From Intrasporangium calvum DSM 43043 (lineage in GTDB: Bacteria; Actinomycetota; Actinomycetes; Actinomycetales; Dermatophilaceae): DNA of 64,000 bases. The notes under the pieces were generated by a model that worked only from the letters and a program-made list of their open reading frames with translations, was not told the DNA's origin and ran no database searches. The DNA lies in contig NC_014830.1 in assembly GCF_000184685.1 (NCBI RefSeq), positions 3,720,001 through 3,784,000 of the forward strand. The letters run 5' to 3'. Made by a program: the position numbers and the translations under genes. Positions 14,978-23,456 of this stretch are shown in pieces. Every line of letters starts with the position of its first letter. Within the stretch, counting starts at the first letter, position 1.

Positions 14978-15553
14978 GTCTGGCGGAGGTTCCCGCGGTC
15001 GGTCCGGGCCACGCCGCTGCCCCTGTGGCTGCTCGTCCTGGGCAGGGTCATCGGGGCACTCTTCGTCGCTGTGCTGACCCTGCTGGTCATCGCCGCGGTG
15101 ACGGCCGCGCTCTACCGGCCCGGACTCCCAACCGGCTGGGCCGTGGCCCTGCTGGTCCTGGTCGTGTCAGCCATCGCATTCTGCGTCATCGGGCTGGCCG
15201 TGGCCTCGATCGCGCGCACCGCCCAGTCCGCGATCGGGATGAGCCTCGGCACCCTGCTTCCGCTGTGCTTCGTCTCGGACATCTTCGTCATCGGCCCGAA
15301 GTTCCCGACGTGGCTCGACACGATCTCGTGGGTCTTCCCGCTGCGGCACGCCTCCAGGGCCCTGACCGACGCCATGACGCCGGGGGTCGAGCTCTGGCCC
15401 TCGACCGGCCTGCACCTGCTCGTCCTGCTCACCTGGACGATCGGGGCGGCGCTCCTGCTGAGCCGGACCTTCCGCACGGAACCCGGCGGTCGCCCGACTG
15501 CAGCCGAGCACGCTACTGAGCCCAGCGGCATACGGCAGAAGGTGGTTGCTTGA
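14978..15553 (+). pseudogene. 5'-truncated ABC-2-type permease
   Basis: The frame encodes VRATPLPLWLLVLGRVIGAL, then hydrophobic helices, GLAVASIARTAQSAIGMSLG and LPLRHASRALTDAM-like residues. This is the second half of a drug/polyketide-exporter ABC-2 permease (usually about 250 residues with six helices). The first two helices and any ribosome-binding site are missing, and no ATPase gene is adjacent, so it is probably a relic. Its last codons run through an exact copy of the interspersed repeat, producing a C-terminus PSGIRQKVVA unlike the family. If translated from GTG 14972 it would be a 190-residue four-helix protein. Confidence 0.6.
15519..15533 (-). repeat. 15-bp interspersed repeat, exact copy
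   Basis: GTATGCCGCTGGGCT on the minus strand, inside the last codons of the permease relic. Confidence 0.95.
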
Positions 15554-15562
15554 GCGGTGCGC

Positions 15563-15596
15563 AGAGGGCGGGCTCCCGTGCGGAGGCCCGCCCTCT
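15563..15596. terminator. Bidirectional terminator hairpin
   Basis: AGAGGGCGGGC (15563-15573) pairs perfectly with GCCCGCCCTCT (15586-15596). It lies between the convergent permease relic and the superoxide dismutase gene. Confidence 0.75.
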
Positions 15597-15614
15597 GAGT
15601 GCGACTGCCTTGAG

Positions 15615-16235
15615 TCAGGCGGAGATGATCAGGCCCGCGGTTGCCTTGGCGCGCTCGAGGCGGGCCGCGACGTCCTGCCAGTTGACGACGTTCCACCAAG
15701 CGTTGACGTAGTCAGCCTTGACGTTCTCGTACTGGAGGTAGAACGCGTGCTCCCACATGTCGAGCTGGAGGAGCGGGATCTGGCCGACCGGGATGTTGCC
15801 CTGCTGGTCGAACAGCTGCATGATGTGCGGCCGCGCGGCGAGGGTGTCCCAGGACAGAATGGACCAGCCCGAGCCCTGGATGGCGTTGGCGTTGGCGTTG
15901 AAGTGCGCCTGGAACTTGTCGAAACCGCCGAAGTACTCGTCGATCGCGGCCGCGACCTCACCCTCGGGTCGTCCGCCGCCGTCCGGGCTCATGTTCTTCC
16001 AGAACACCGAGTGGTTGGTGTGGCCACCGAGGTGGAACGCGAGGTTCTTCTCGACGCCGTTGACCGCTGCGTAGTCGCCCGACTCGCGCAGCTCCTCGAG
16101 CTTTGCGACTGCGGCGTTCGCGCCGTCGACGTAGGCCTTGTGGTGCTTGCTGTGGTGCAGCTCCATGATGCGAGCGCTGATGTGCGGCTCGAGGGCTGCG
16201 TAGTCGTAGTCGAGCTCGGGAAGCGTGTAAGCCAC
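15615..16235 (-). CDS. sodA: Superoxide dismutase, Fe/Mn family
   Basis: A 206-residue cytoplasmic enzyme that dismutates superoxide. The four metal ligands are visible in family context: His in [19 protein letters not shown], His in [15 protein letters not shown], and Asp and His in [15 protein letters not shown]. Other family marks are [10 protein letters not shown] and [12 protein letters not shown]. The G-Q pairs usually used to guess Fe versus Mn do not decide it here, so the symbol is tentative. GTG 16235 is preferred, with AAAGGAA 6 nt upstream. It follows the SWIM/SNF2 gene on the same strand after 117 bp. Confidence 0.95.
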   Translation of the reverse strand: MAYTLPELDYDYAALEPHISARIMELHHSKHHKAYVDGANAAVAKLEELRESGDYAAVNGVEKNLAFHLGGHTNHSVFWKNMSPDGGGRPEGEVAAAIDEYFGGFDKFQAHFNANANAIQGSGWSILSWDTLAARPHIMQLFDQQGNIPVGQIPLLQLDMWEHAFYLQYENVKADYVNAWWNVVNWQDVAARLERAKATAGLIISA

Positions 16236-16352
16236 TTGTCGTTCCTTTCCTAGAAGACGTTCAGGGGCCGCGTCCACTCTATGACGCGCGTGAGGGCGCG
16301 GGACAGGGCGCCCTGACCCGCCGCCCGTCGTGGCGGGCCCACTGACGGGCGC

Positions 16353-19300
16353 TCACGCCAGGTCGAGCAGGTCCTTGACGTCGTCCGCCGTGATGGCGCC
16401 AGCCAGCGCACCGCCCTCGTCCACGACGCGCTGGAAGAGATCGCGCTTGCGCTCCTGGAGGGCGACGACCTTCTCCTCGATCGTGCCGGCGGACACGAGC
16501 CGGTAGACGGTGACCGGCTTGTCCTGCCCGATGCGGTGCGCCCGGTCGATGGCCTGCGCCTCGGCGGCCGGATTCCACCACGGGTCGAGGACGAAGACGT
16601 AGTCGGCCTCCGTCAGCGTCAGGCCGAACCCACCAGCCTTGAGGCTGATCAGGAACGCCGTCGCATCACCGTGGCGGAAGCCCCGGATGACCGAGGGCCG
16701 GTCCGTCGTCGAGCCGTCGAGGTAGGCGGTGCGCAGGCCGGCAGCCGCGAGCGCGCCCTCGACGACTCGCAGGAAGCCGGTGAACTGGCTGAACACGAGG
16801 GCACGGTGGCCCTCCGCGGCGAGCTCGCGGAGCTGCTCGACGAGGAACTCGACCTTCGCGGCGGTCGCCTTGCCACGGTGCGCCTCGTCAACGAGCGCGG
16901 GGTCGAGGGCGAGCTGGCGCAGCCGGGTGAGCGAGGCGAGGATGGCGACCCGGTTGCCCTCGGCGTCGGCGAGCAGGCCGAGCACGCGTTGCCGCTCGCG
17001 TTGCAGGTGCTGGTCGTAGATGTGGCGGTGGACCGGGTGGGGATCGAGCGGCACGACCTGGACCTGCTTGGGCGGGAGGTCGAGCGCCACCTGCTCCTTC
17101 GTACGGCGCAGCATGAGTGGGCGGATGCGGCGACGGAGGTGGTCCAGCAGCTCCGGCCGGGTGCCGGACTCGATCGGCTTGCGATAGTTCTTCGTGAACA
17201 CGTCCGGCCTCGGGTAGAGGCCGGGCGCGGTGAGGGACAGCAGCGCCCAGAGGTCCATGAGCGAGTTCTCCAGGGGTGTGCCGGTGACGGCGACGGTGAA
17301 GGGTGCACCGAGGCGGCGGATGGCCACATGCGTCTTGGCCTGCCGGTTCTTGACGAACTGCGCCTCGTCGAGCACCACCCCTCCCCACTGGACCGCGTGG
17401 AACGCCGCGTCGTCGAGCCGCAGCACGGCGTACGACGTCACCACCACCTGCGCGGCACCGATGGCCTCGGTGACTGTCGTGCCTCGCTTGCGGCTCGTCT
17501 CGGTCAGGGCGACGACGCGAAGGTGGGGCGCGAAGGTCTCGAACTCGCCGAGCCAGGTGCCGACGACGCTCGTCGGGGCGACGATGAGGACCGGCCCACG
17601 CCCCTGACGACCGGCGTCGTCGAGCGGTCCGAGGTCGCCGCGCTCGTCGGCCCGGGCCAGCACGGCGATGACCTGGAGCGTCTTGCCGAGTCCCATGTCG
17701 TCGGCGAGGATCCCGCCGATCCGGGCGTCCCAGAGCCGGGCGAGCCAGTGGTAGCCCTCGACCTGGTAGGGCCGGAGGGTCGCTCGGAGAGCCGCCGGCA
17801 CCGGGGGCGCCGGCGTGTCCACCTCGGAGCGCAGCGCCGCGATGTTCCCGGCCCACCGGGCGCTCTGGCGGTCGACGACACCGAGAGCCGCCAGCTCCTC
17901 CCAGAGGTCGACGTGGTGAGCCGAGAGTCGCAGCCCGCCGGTCTGCGGGTCGGCGATCTCCCGCGCCTCCGCGATGAGGTCACGCAGGTGGACGAGCTCG
18001 GGCCGGTCGAGCCGGAACCATGCCCCCGACTCGAGGAGCATCACCTCCTCACCGCCGGCGAGCGCCGCGAAGAGCGGCTCGAACGGGACCTCCTCACCGT
18101 CCACCTCGACGGACACGCGCAGGTCGAACCAGTCCGTCGCGGCTCCATCGCCGGCCCCGGGACCGAACGCGGCACCATCGGACTCGCGGTCGGAGGTGCC
18201 CAGGCGGATGACGGGGGCGCTCGTCACCTCCTCGTAGACGGGCAGCTCGCCGTCGACCTCGACGAGCACGTGCTCGTCGCTCTCGAGCTCGTCCAGGTGC
18301 TCCACGAGGAAACGCGCCGCATCGACCCCCTTGAGATCCAGCCGACTCGTCAGGTGGAGGTGGCCGGTCGAGTCGCGCCAGGTCGCACGCGGAACGGCCA
18401 GCAGCGCGGTCGCCGCCTCGAGCACCGCCTGCTCGGCTGACCGGTCGCGTGTCGCGCCGCCGAACCGGGGTGTCGTGAATGCTCGGACGTGCCCGTCATA
18501 GGCGAAGCCGAGGTCGAGGCGCAGCTCGCCGGGCACGTCGGCCAGCAGGTGGACGTGCACCTGGACCCGCTGCGGGCTCGGGACGGAGTCCGCCTCCGGC
18601 GCGGGCAGGGGCACCTCGGAGCGGATCCGGACGTGGTCGCGCAGCCCCGGGACCGCCGCCCGGAGGAACGTCGCGCGCTCGTCGGCCGGCACCCTCAGTC
18701 CGTCCTCGGCCTGGCGGATCGCCTCGCGACCCAGCCCGAGGTCCTGCTCCAGCGGCAGGAGGGTGAGCGACCCGTCGGCGCCCTCGATGGCGACGCCGTG
18801 GACCGGCTCGCCCACGAGGAGCAGCTCGCCCTGCGTCTCCGGCAGGCCCTCCACCGTGACGCGCAGCAGCAGGTCGCCGGAGTCGTCCGCGGCGCGCAGG
18901 ACGTGGAGCACGAGCCGGGCCGGGTCGTCGAGCACCGCCACCGGGCCCACGACGCCCTCGCCGGGAAGGATGGCGATCCCCGCGTCCCTCGCCTCCACGA
19001 GCAGGGGCCAGACCTCGGGGCCGGCGTCGAGGGCGAGCGGGGTGGCGGCGGTGAAGTAGGTGGTGTTGCCGGACCCCTTGCGGACCTCGTCGCGCAGGCG
19101 GGTCATGATCCGCTCGTGCTCCGGCAGGTAGCGCATCCCGGAGCGCCACTGGGGCAGGGCGTCGTGCCAGCTGAGGCTCTGGTGCCACGTGCCGGTGCGC
19201 GTCCGGCGGGTGGCGCGCAGCCCGTAGCCGATCTCCGGCTGCCGTTGCCACCCGGCGCCGCGGTAGATCGTGTCCACGAAGAGCCCTGCGGGCATGAGGT

Positions 19301-19796
19301 CGCCGCGCGGCTCGGGCGACGCAGGTGCCTGGTCAGGCTCACGCGGTCGGGGGCGCACGTGGCCGAGAACCTCCGACCAGTGCGTCTCCCGCGGTGGGCC
19401 GACCGGCGCGCCGGGGACAGCCGGCCCGTCGACCCCGACGGGCTCGGCGCTCGGGGCGGGCGGCTGCTTGCCGTGCGCGACGTCACGGGCCAGGAGGAGC
19501 AGCGCCACGACGTGCTTGCAGTCCGAGCCGACCGGGCAGCTGCAGCGACCGGACCACAACGGGGCGCGGCCCTTCGGGTGGGGCCGTGCCTCGACGATGG
19601 CCTGGTAGGTCTGTGAGCCGGTGCCCTCGACGGTCCCGAGGATCATCATCCCCTCGGGCCGCGCCGCGAGCGAGCGCACCCGGTGCTGCGCGGCGTAGTG
19701 CGAGCCGCGCTCGAAGGTGCGGGTGCCGACCTGCTGCGCGATCTCGGGGTCGGTCAGGTCCCCGACCCACGTCGCCCGACCCACGCTCCACACCAT
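16353..19796 (-). CDS. SNF2 helicase with N-terminal SWIM zinc finger
   Basis: A 1147-residue DNA-dependent ATPase. Near residues 80-105 lies a SWIM zinc finger (CSCPVGSDCKHVVALLLLA). Residues of about 150-650 form the bacterial SNF2-associated region. The ATPase follows: LADDMGLGKTLQVIAVLA (Walker A), VVLDEAQFVKN, TGTPLENSLMDLWALL, then FSQFTGFLRVVEGAL, LKAGGFGLTLTEADYVFVLD and AQAIDRAHRIGQDKPVTVYR. This matches the long bacterial SNF2/Rad54-like proteins of actinobacteria. TAGAGT lies 6 nt before the ATG and there is no Shine-Dalgarno sequence, so it is probably leaderless. Likely role in repair or transcription-complex remodelling (inference). Confidence 0.93.
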   Translation of the reverse strand: MVWSVGRATWVGDLTDPEIAQQVGTRTFERGSHYAAQHRVRSLAARPEGMMILGTVEGTGSQTYQAIVEARPHPKGRAPLWSGRCSCPVGSDCKHVVALLLLARDVAHGKQPPAPSAEPVGVDGPAVPGAPVGPPRETHWSEVLGHVRPRPREPDQAPASPEPRGDLMPAGLFVDTIYRGAGWQRQPEIGYGLRATRRTRTGTWHQSLSWHDALPQWRSGMRYLPEHERIMTRLRDEVRKGSGNTTYFTAATPLALDAGPEVWPLLVEARDAGIAILPGEGVVGPVAVLDDPARLVLHVLRAADDSGDLLLRVTVEGLPETQGELLLVGEPVHGVAIEGADGSLTLLPLEQDLGLGREAIRQAEDGLRVPADERATFLRAAVPGLRDHVRIRSEVPLPAPEADSVPSPQRVQVHVHLLADVPGELRLDLGFAYDGHVRAFTTPRFGGATRDRSAEQAVLEAATALLAVPRATWRDSTGHLHLTSRLDLKGVDAARFLVEHLDELESDEHVLVEVDGELPVYEEVTSAPVIRLGTSDRESDGAAFGPGAGDGAATDWFDLRVSVEVDGEEVPFEPLFAALAGGEEVMLLESGAWFRLDRPELVHLRDLIAEAREIADPQTGGLRLSAHHVDLWEELAALGVVDRQSARWAGNIAALRSEVDTPAPPVPAALRATLRPYQVEGYHWLARLWDARIGGILADDMGLGKTLQVIAVLARADERGDLGPLDDAGRQGRGPVLIVAPTSVVGTWLGEFETFAPHLRVVALTETSRKRGTTVTEAIGAAQVVVTSYAVLRLDDAAFHAVQWGGVVLDEAQFVKNRQAKTHVAIRRLGAPFTVAVTGTPLENSLMDLWALLSLTAPGLYPRPDVFTKNYRKPIESGTRPELLDHLRRRIRPLMLRRTKEQVALDLPPKQVQVVPLDPHPVHRHIYDQHLQRERQRVLGLLADAEGNRVAILASLTRLRQLALDPALVDEAHRGKATAAKVEFLVEQLRELAAEGHRALVFSQFTGFLRVVEGALAAAGLRTAYLDGSTTDRPSVIRGFRHGDATAFLISLKAGGFGLTLTEADYVFVLDPWWNPAAEAQAIDRAHRIGQDKPVTVYRLVSAGTIEEKVVALQERKRDLFQRVVDEGGALAGAITADDVKDLLDLA

Positions 19797-19848
19797 GGAC
19801 CGACTCTAGGCTGGCCGTGCGACACCACGTCCGGTCGATCCACAGGCG

Positions 19849-20868
19849 TCAGCGCCAGCCGAGCTCCGGGGCGACGTGGGTCAGGACGCTCTCGATGACA
19901 TGGGCGTTGTAGTCGACCCCGAGCTGGTTGGGGAGGGTGAGGAGCAGGGTGTCGGCCGCCGCGACGGCCTCGTCCCCGGCCAGCTCGGCGACGAGCCGTT
20001 CGGGCTCACCGGCGTAGCTCTTCCCGAAGCGGGCCAGGCCCCCTTCGAGGTGGCCGACCTGGTCCTGGCTCGCCGTCTCGCGGAGGAAGAGCTGGCGGTC
20101 GAGGTCGCTCACGATCGGGAAGATGCTGCGGCTCACCGAGACCCGCGGCTGGCGCTCGTGACCAGCGGTCCTCCAGGCCTCGCGGAACCGTTCGATCTGC
20201 TCGGCCTGGAGCTGGTGGAACGGCACTCCGGTGTCCTCGGTGAGCAGGGTGCTGCTCATCAGGTTCATCCCCAGCTCCGCGGTCCACTCGGCCGTGGTCC
20301 GCGTCCCCGCACCCCACCAGACCCGGTCGCGCAGCCCCGGCGAGTGCGGCTCGAGGCGCAGCAGGCCGGGTGGGTTGGGGAACATCGGCCGGGGGTTGGG
20401 CTCGGCGAAGCCCTCACCCTCGAGCACGTCGAGGAACACCCGGGCGTGCTCGCGGGCCATCGCCGCCGCGTCCGAACCCTCGGCCGGCACGTGACCGAAG
20501 TAGCGCCACCCGTCGATGACCTGCTCGGGTGAGCCGCGGCTGATCCCGAGCTGGAGACGACCGCCCGAGATGAGGTCGGCGGCACCGGCGTCCTCGGCCA
20601 GGTGGAGCGGGTTCTCGTAGCGCATGTCGATGACGCCCGTGCCGATCTCGATCCGGCTCGTGCGAGCGCCGATCGCGGCGAGCAGGGGGAAGGGCGAGGC
20701 GAGCTGGCGCGCGAAGTGGTGGACGCGGAAGTACGCACCGTCGGCTCCGAGCTCCTCGGCGGCGACGGCGAGCTCGATCGACTGGAGCAGCGCGTCGGCG
20801 GCGGACTGCGTCTGCGAGTGGGGCGACGGGGTCCAGTGCCCGAAGGACAGGAAACCGATCTTCTTCAT
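19849..20868 (-). CDS. LLM-class flavin-dependent oxidoreductase
   Basis: A 339-residue luciferase-like TIM barrel that uses FMN or F420. KIGFLSFGHWTPSPHSQTQS opens the barrel, ELGADGAYFRVHHFARQLAS holds the conserved His pair, GARTSRIEIGTGVIDMRYEN is a typical cofactor-binding strand, and GGRLQLGISRGSPEQV follows. The pattern fits bacterial putative monooxygenases (MupA/Atu3640-like). Substrate unknown. GGAGGTCTG immediately before ATG 20868 sets the start. The DUF1697 gene ends 22 nt upstream on the same strand, so the two may be cotranscribed. Confidence 0.88.
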   Translation of the reverse strand: MKKIGFLSFGHWTPSPHSQTQSAADALLQSIELAVAAEELGADGAYFRVHHFARQLASPFPLLAAIGARTSRIEIGTGVIDMRYENPLHLAEDAGAADLISGGRLQLGISRGSPEQVIDGWRYFGHVPAEGSDAAAMAREHARVFLDVLEGEGFAEPNPRPMFPNPPGLLRLEPHSPGLRDRVWWGAGTRTTAEWTAELGMNLMSSTLLTEDTGVPFHQLQAEQIERFREAWRTAGHERQPRVSVSRSIFPIVSDLDRQLFLRETASQDQVGHLEGGLARFGKSYAGEPERLVAELAGDEAVAAADTLLLTLPNQLGVDYNAHVIESVLTHVAPELGWR

Positions 20869-20890
20869 CAGACCTCCGCGTGCATCGGTG

Positions 20891-21424
20891 TCAGCCCCAC
20901 TTCTCGGCGAGGGCATGGATGACCTTGACGTTACGGTTCGTCGCCGGACCGAGGACCTTCTCGATCGCGGCGTTCGAGATCTTCGCGGCGTGGTAGGGCA
21001 CGTCGAACTGGAAGTGGACGGCCCTGTTGCGCACGAGGATCCGCTCGCCTTCGCGTGAGAGTGCCTCCACCCGTTCGCGTTCCGCAGCGCTGGGGGCCGA
21101 CTTGAGCAGGCTGACGTACTGGCCGTATGCCGCTGGGCTCGCTTCCGCCAGGCCGGTCGCGTCGTGCGCCACCTGGGTCAGCTCCCGCGGGGTGAACGCC
21201 ATCGTCACCACGGGAAAGCGGCGGTCTGCCTCGAACAGCGCCTCGAGTGCCCCCTCGACCTTGGCGCGGGAGCGCATCGGGCTCGTCAGTCGCACGTTGC
21301 CGGTCTGGATGTGCGTCTCGACGTCGCCGTACCCCTCCTTCGTGAGGAGGTCGCGCAGCTCGGCCATCGGGTACGTCCGGGCCCCGACGTTGACGGCGCG
21401 CAGGAAGACGATCCAGGTGGACAT
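20891..21424 (-). CDS. DUF1697 family protein
   Basis: A 177-residue cytoplasmic protein starting STWIVFLRAVNVGARTYPMA, the diagnostic beginning of DUF1697 (FLRGINVG), with LRDLLTKEGYGDVETHIQTG NV and FTPRELTQV later. Function unknown in all members. ATG 21424 follows TAGCCT by 7 nt and lacks a Shine-Dalgarno sequence. An exact copy of the 15-bp repeat lies in frame inside the gene and is translated as SPAAYG. This marks an insertion or conversion that the protein tolerates. Divergent from the thioesterase gene. Confidence 0.85.
   Translation of the reverse strand: MSTWIVFLRAVNVGARTYPMAELRDLLTKEGYGDVETHIQTGNVRLTSPMRSRAKVEGALEALFEADRRFPVVTMAFTPRELTQVAHDATGLAEASPAAYGQYVSLLKSAPSAAERERVEALSREGERILVRNRAVHFQFDVPYHAAKISNAAIEKVLGPATNRNVKVIHALAEKWG
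21125..21139 (+). repeat. 15-bp interspersed repeat, exact copy inside a gene
   Basis: GTATGCCGCTGGGCT, inside the DUF1697 coding region, translated in frame on the other strand. Confidence 0.95.
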
Positions 21425-21476
21425 GAAATGCAGGCTACGTGGCCCACGGCCGCGTGTCGTCGGGCAGGATGGGCGG

Positions 21477-21953
21477 GTGGTCGACCCGCGCACGCTGACG
21501 CTCTCCGACTTCCCGGTCCATCGCCCGGTGACGACTCGATGGTCCGACAACGACATGTACGGGCACCTCAACAACGCCGTCTACTACGAGCTGTTCGACT
21601 CGGCGATCAACGGCTGGCAGGCCGACCACGTCACCATCGACCCCCTGACCGACCCGACCCAGGGCGTCGTCGCCGAGTCAGGGTGCACGTTCTACGCGGA
21701 GGTGGCCTTCCCGACCCCGATCGTCGTCGGCCTGCGCATCACGCGGCTGGGGACGAGCAGCGTCACCTACCAGCTCGGCCTCTTCGTCGACCCCGCGGCC
21801 GCCTCCGTGGGCGACGGCGCACCGAAGGCGGTGGGCCACTGGGTCCACGTGGAGATCGACGCCGACACCCGCAAGCCCACGCCGATCCCGGAGCACCTCC
21901 GCCGGCTGCTCGAGTCGGCGGTCGTGGACGATCCGTCACAGGACGAGCCGTGA
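21477..21953 (+). CDS. Hotdog-fold acyl-CoA thioesterase
   Basis: A 158-residue 4HBT-type hotdog protein. PVTTRWSDNDMYGHLNNAVY carries the catalytic Asp and the His-Leu-Asn-Asn motif of thioesterases, followed by YYELFDSAINGW. Later strands read VAESGCTFYAEVAFPTPIVV and SSVTYQLGLFVD. It probably hydrolyses acyl-CoA, of unknown chain. GTG 21477 follows CAGGAT by 6 nt; upstream codons in the frame lie in the DUF1697 promoter. It overlaps the next gene by 4 nt (GTGA). Confidence 0.85.
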   Translation: MVDPRTLTLSDFPVHRPVTTRWSDNDMYGHLNNAVYYELFDSAINGWQADHVTIDPLTDPTQGVVAESGCTFYAEVAFPTPIVVGLRITRLGTSSVTYQLGLFVDPAAASVGDGAPKAVGHWVHVEIDADTRKPTPIPEHLRRLLESAVVDDPSQDEP

Positions 21954-22420
21954 GCATCGAGTCGGCGGAGGAGCCCTGGGACTCGTGGAGCGCCCGCACG
22001 GCTGAGCTGCTGGCCGAGCTGGGTCCCGACGACTGGGTGACCTTCGTCGTCCACGTGGACTCCGCGGCAACCGTCGCGGAGCGGAGGGCGCAGGCGCGGA
22101 AGGGGTGGCGCCGGGCGCTCGCACCACCGCGACCCCCCGCAACCGTTCCGGACACCTTCCTCCAGGCCCGGCTCATCGAGGGCGTCCTCGCCCTCGAGTG
22201 CATCGCCGACGCCGAGTTCGAGGGCGTCACCGACCTGACACCTCGAGAGCTCGACACGCTCGTCACGCTCGGCTGGGAGCGCCCCGGGGCTGAGCCCGAC
22301 CTGACCGCGACCTTCCCGGTGTGGGAGGCGGCTGACGCCGCGGACCTGCTCGCCGCGAGCCTCCGTGGCGTGCTGGGCGCCGAGGTGCCGAGCAAGGTCG
22401 ACGTCCGCCGCGGCCCCTGA
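21950..22420 (+). CDS. Conserved hypothetical actinobacterial protein
   Basis: A 156-residue soluble acidic protein with no membrane segment and a Trp-rich N-terminus (EEPWDSWSARTAELLAELGP). The C-terminal half contains DLTPRELDTLVTLGWERPGA and ADLLAASLRGVLGA, which remind me of actinobacterial TY-Chap/YbjN-like chaperone-type proteins. The match is loose. Its GTG overlaps the thioesterase stop codon (GTGA), so the two are translationally coupled. No catalytic motif is visible. Confidence 0.65.
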   Translation: MSIESAEEPWDSWSARTAELLAELGPDDWVTFVVHVDSAATVAERRAQARKGWRRALAPPRPPATVPDTFLQARLIEGVLALECIADAEFEGVTDLTPRELDTLVTLGWERPGAEPDLTATFPVWEAADAADLLAASLRGVLGAEVPSKVDVRRGP

Positions 22421-22456
22421 CCCGGTCAGGAACTGCACACTCGACGGGGGGCCGGC

Positions 22457-23425
22457 TCAGCGGACCCGCAGCGTCAGCTTGCCCACGGCCCGTCGCTCGT
22501 CGATCTCGGCCAGCGCGACGGCGGCCTCGGCGAGCGGGTGGGTGCCGCCGATGGGAGGGTCGATGGCGCCGTTCTCGAGGAGGGGTGTGATGGCGTCCCA
22601 CTGGGCCCGGAGGTAGCCCGGCTCCCCCAGCCACATCGCACCCCAGGCGACCCCGACGACGCTGATGTTGTTGAGGAGCAGCCGGTTCACCTTCACCTCC
22701 GGGATCGCACCCGCGGTGAACCCGATGACGAGGAGGCGCCCCTCGGGGGCGAGGCTGCGGAGGCTGTCGGTGAACCGGTCGCCCCCCACGGGGTCGACGA
22801 CGACGTCGGCCCCCCGGCCCCCCGTGAGGTCCTTGGCCGCGGCGAGGAATCCCTCGGTGAGGATGACGTGGTGCGCGCCGGCCCGCTCGGCGACGGCGCG
22901 CTTCTCCTCGGACGAGACGACCGCGATGACCTGGGCACCCATGCCCCGGGCCAGCTGGACCGCGGCCGTGCCGATGCCGCCGGCCGCACCGTGGACGAGC
23001 ACCGTCTCACCGCGCTCGAGCCGCGCCCGCCGCACGAGCGCGAAGTGCACCGTGAGGTAGTTCATCAGGAGGGCCGCGCCGGTCGTGAAGGAGACGCTGT
23101 CGGGCAGCGGGAAGACCATCGCCTCGGGCACCGCGACCGTCTCGGCGAAGGCGCCGAGGATCGGGAAGGCAGCGACTCGGTCGCCGGGCTCGAAGCGGCT
23201 GCCCTCCGGCGCCTCCCGCACGACCCCGGCGCACTCGGCCCCGAGAACGAAAGGGAGGTCCGGCTTCATCTGGTAGAGGCCCCGGGTCAGCAGCACGTCG
23301 GGGAAGCTCACCCCCGCCTCGTGCACGTCGATGAGGACGTCGCCGGGCTGAGGTGTCGGCTCGTCCACCTCGTCGACGGTGACGGCCGCGGGTCCGTCGA
23401 GGGCAGAGACTCTGGCTGCGCGCAT
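22457..23425 (-). CDS. NADPH:quinone oxidoreductase, zinc-free MDR family
   Basis: A 322-residue medium-chain reductase of the quinone oxidoreductase type. The N-terminal GroES-like domain reads DVLIDVHEAGVSFPDVLLTR with no zinc-ligand cysteines. VLVHGAAGGIGTAAVQLARG is the NADPH-binding loop, and GGRGADVVVDPVGGDRFTDS is typical of the family. It reduces quinones or activated alkenes in the cytoplasm. ATG 23425 lies 7 nt after TAGTCT with no Shine-Dalgarno sequence (leaderless), back to back with the leaderless DUF4921 gene: only 31 bp separate the two start codons. Confidence 0.9.
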   Translation of the reverse strand: MRAARVSALDGPAAVTVDEVDEPTPQPGDVLIDVHEAGVSFPDVLLTRGLYQMKPDLPFVLGAECAGVVREAPEGSRFEPGDRVAAFPILGAFAETVAVPEAMVFPLPDSVSFTTGAALLMNYLTVHFALVRRARLERGETVLVHGAAGGIGTAAVQLARGMGAQVIAVVSSEEKRAVAERAGAHHVILTEGFLAAAKDLTGGRGADVVVDPVGGDRFTDSLRSLAPEGRLLVIGFTAGAIPEVKVNRLLLNNISVVGVAWGAMWLGEPGYLRAQWDAITPLLENGAIDPPIGGTHPLAEAAVALAEIDERRAVGKLTLRVR

Positions 23426-23432
23426 GGACGGG

Positions 23433-23456
23433 AGACTAGCGGCCTAGGCTGGCCGG
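23433..23456. promoter_or_regulatory. Overlapping divergent leaderless promoters
   Basis: On the minus strand TAGTCT (23438-23433) precedes the reductase ATG by 7 nt. On the plus strand TAGGCT (23445-23450) precedes the DUF4921 GTG by 6 nt. The two -10 boxes are separated by only 6 bp, so the -35 region of each promoter must lie inside the other's coding region. Confidence 0.6.

Noticed and set aside
16536-18440. A 634-codon open frame on the plus strand opposite the SWIM/SNF2 gene
   Set aside because: Antisense shadow; composition without hydrophobic core, no ribosome-binding site, and the opposite strand has unmistakable SNF2 motifs.
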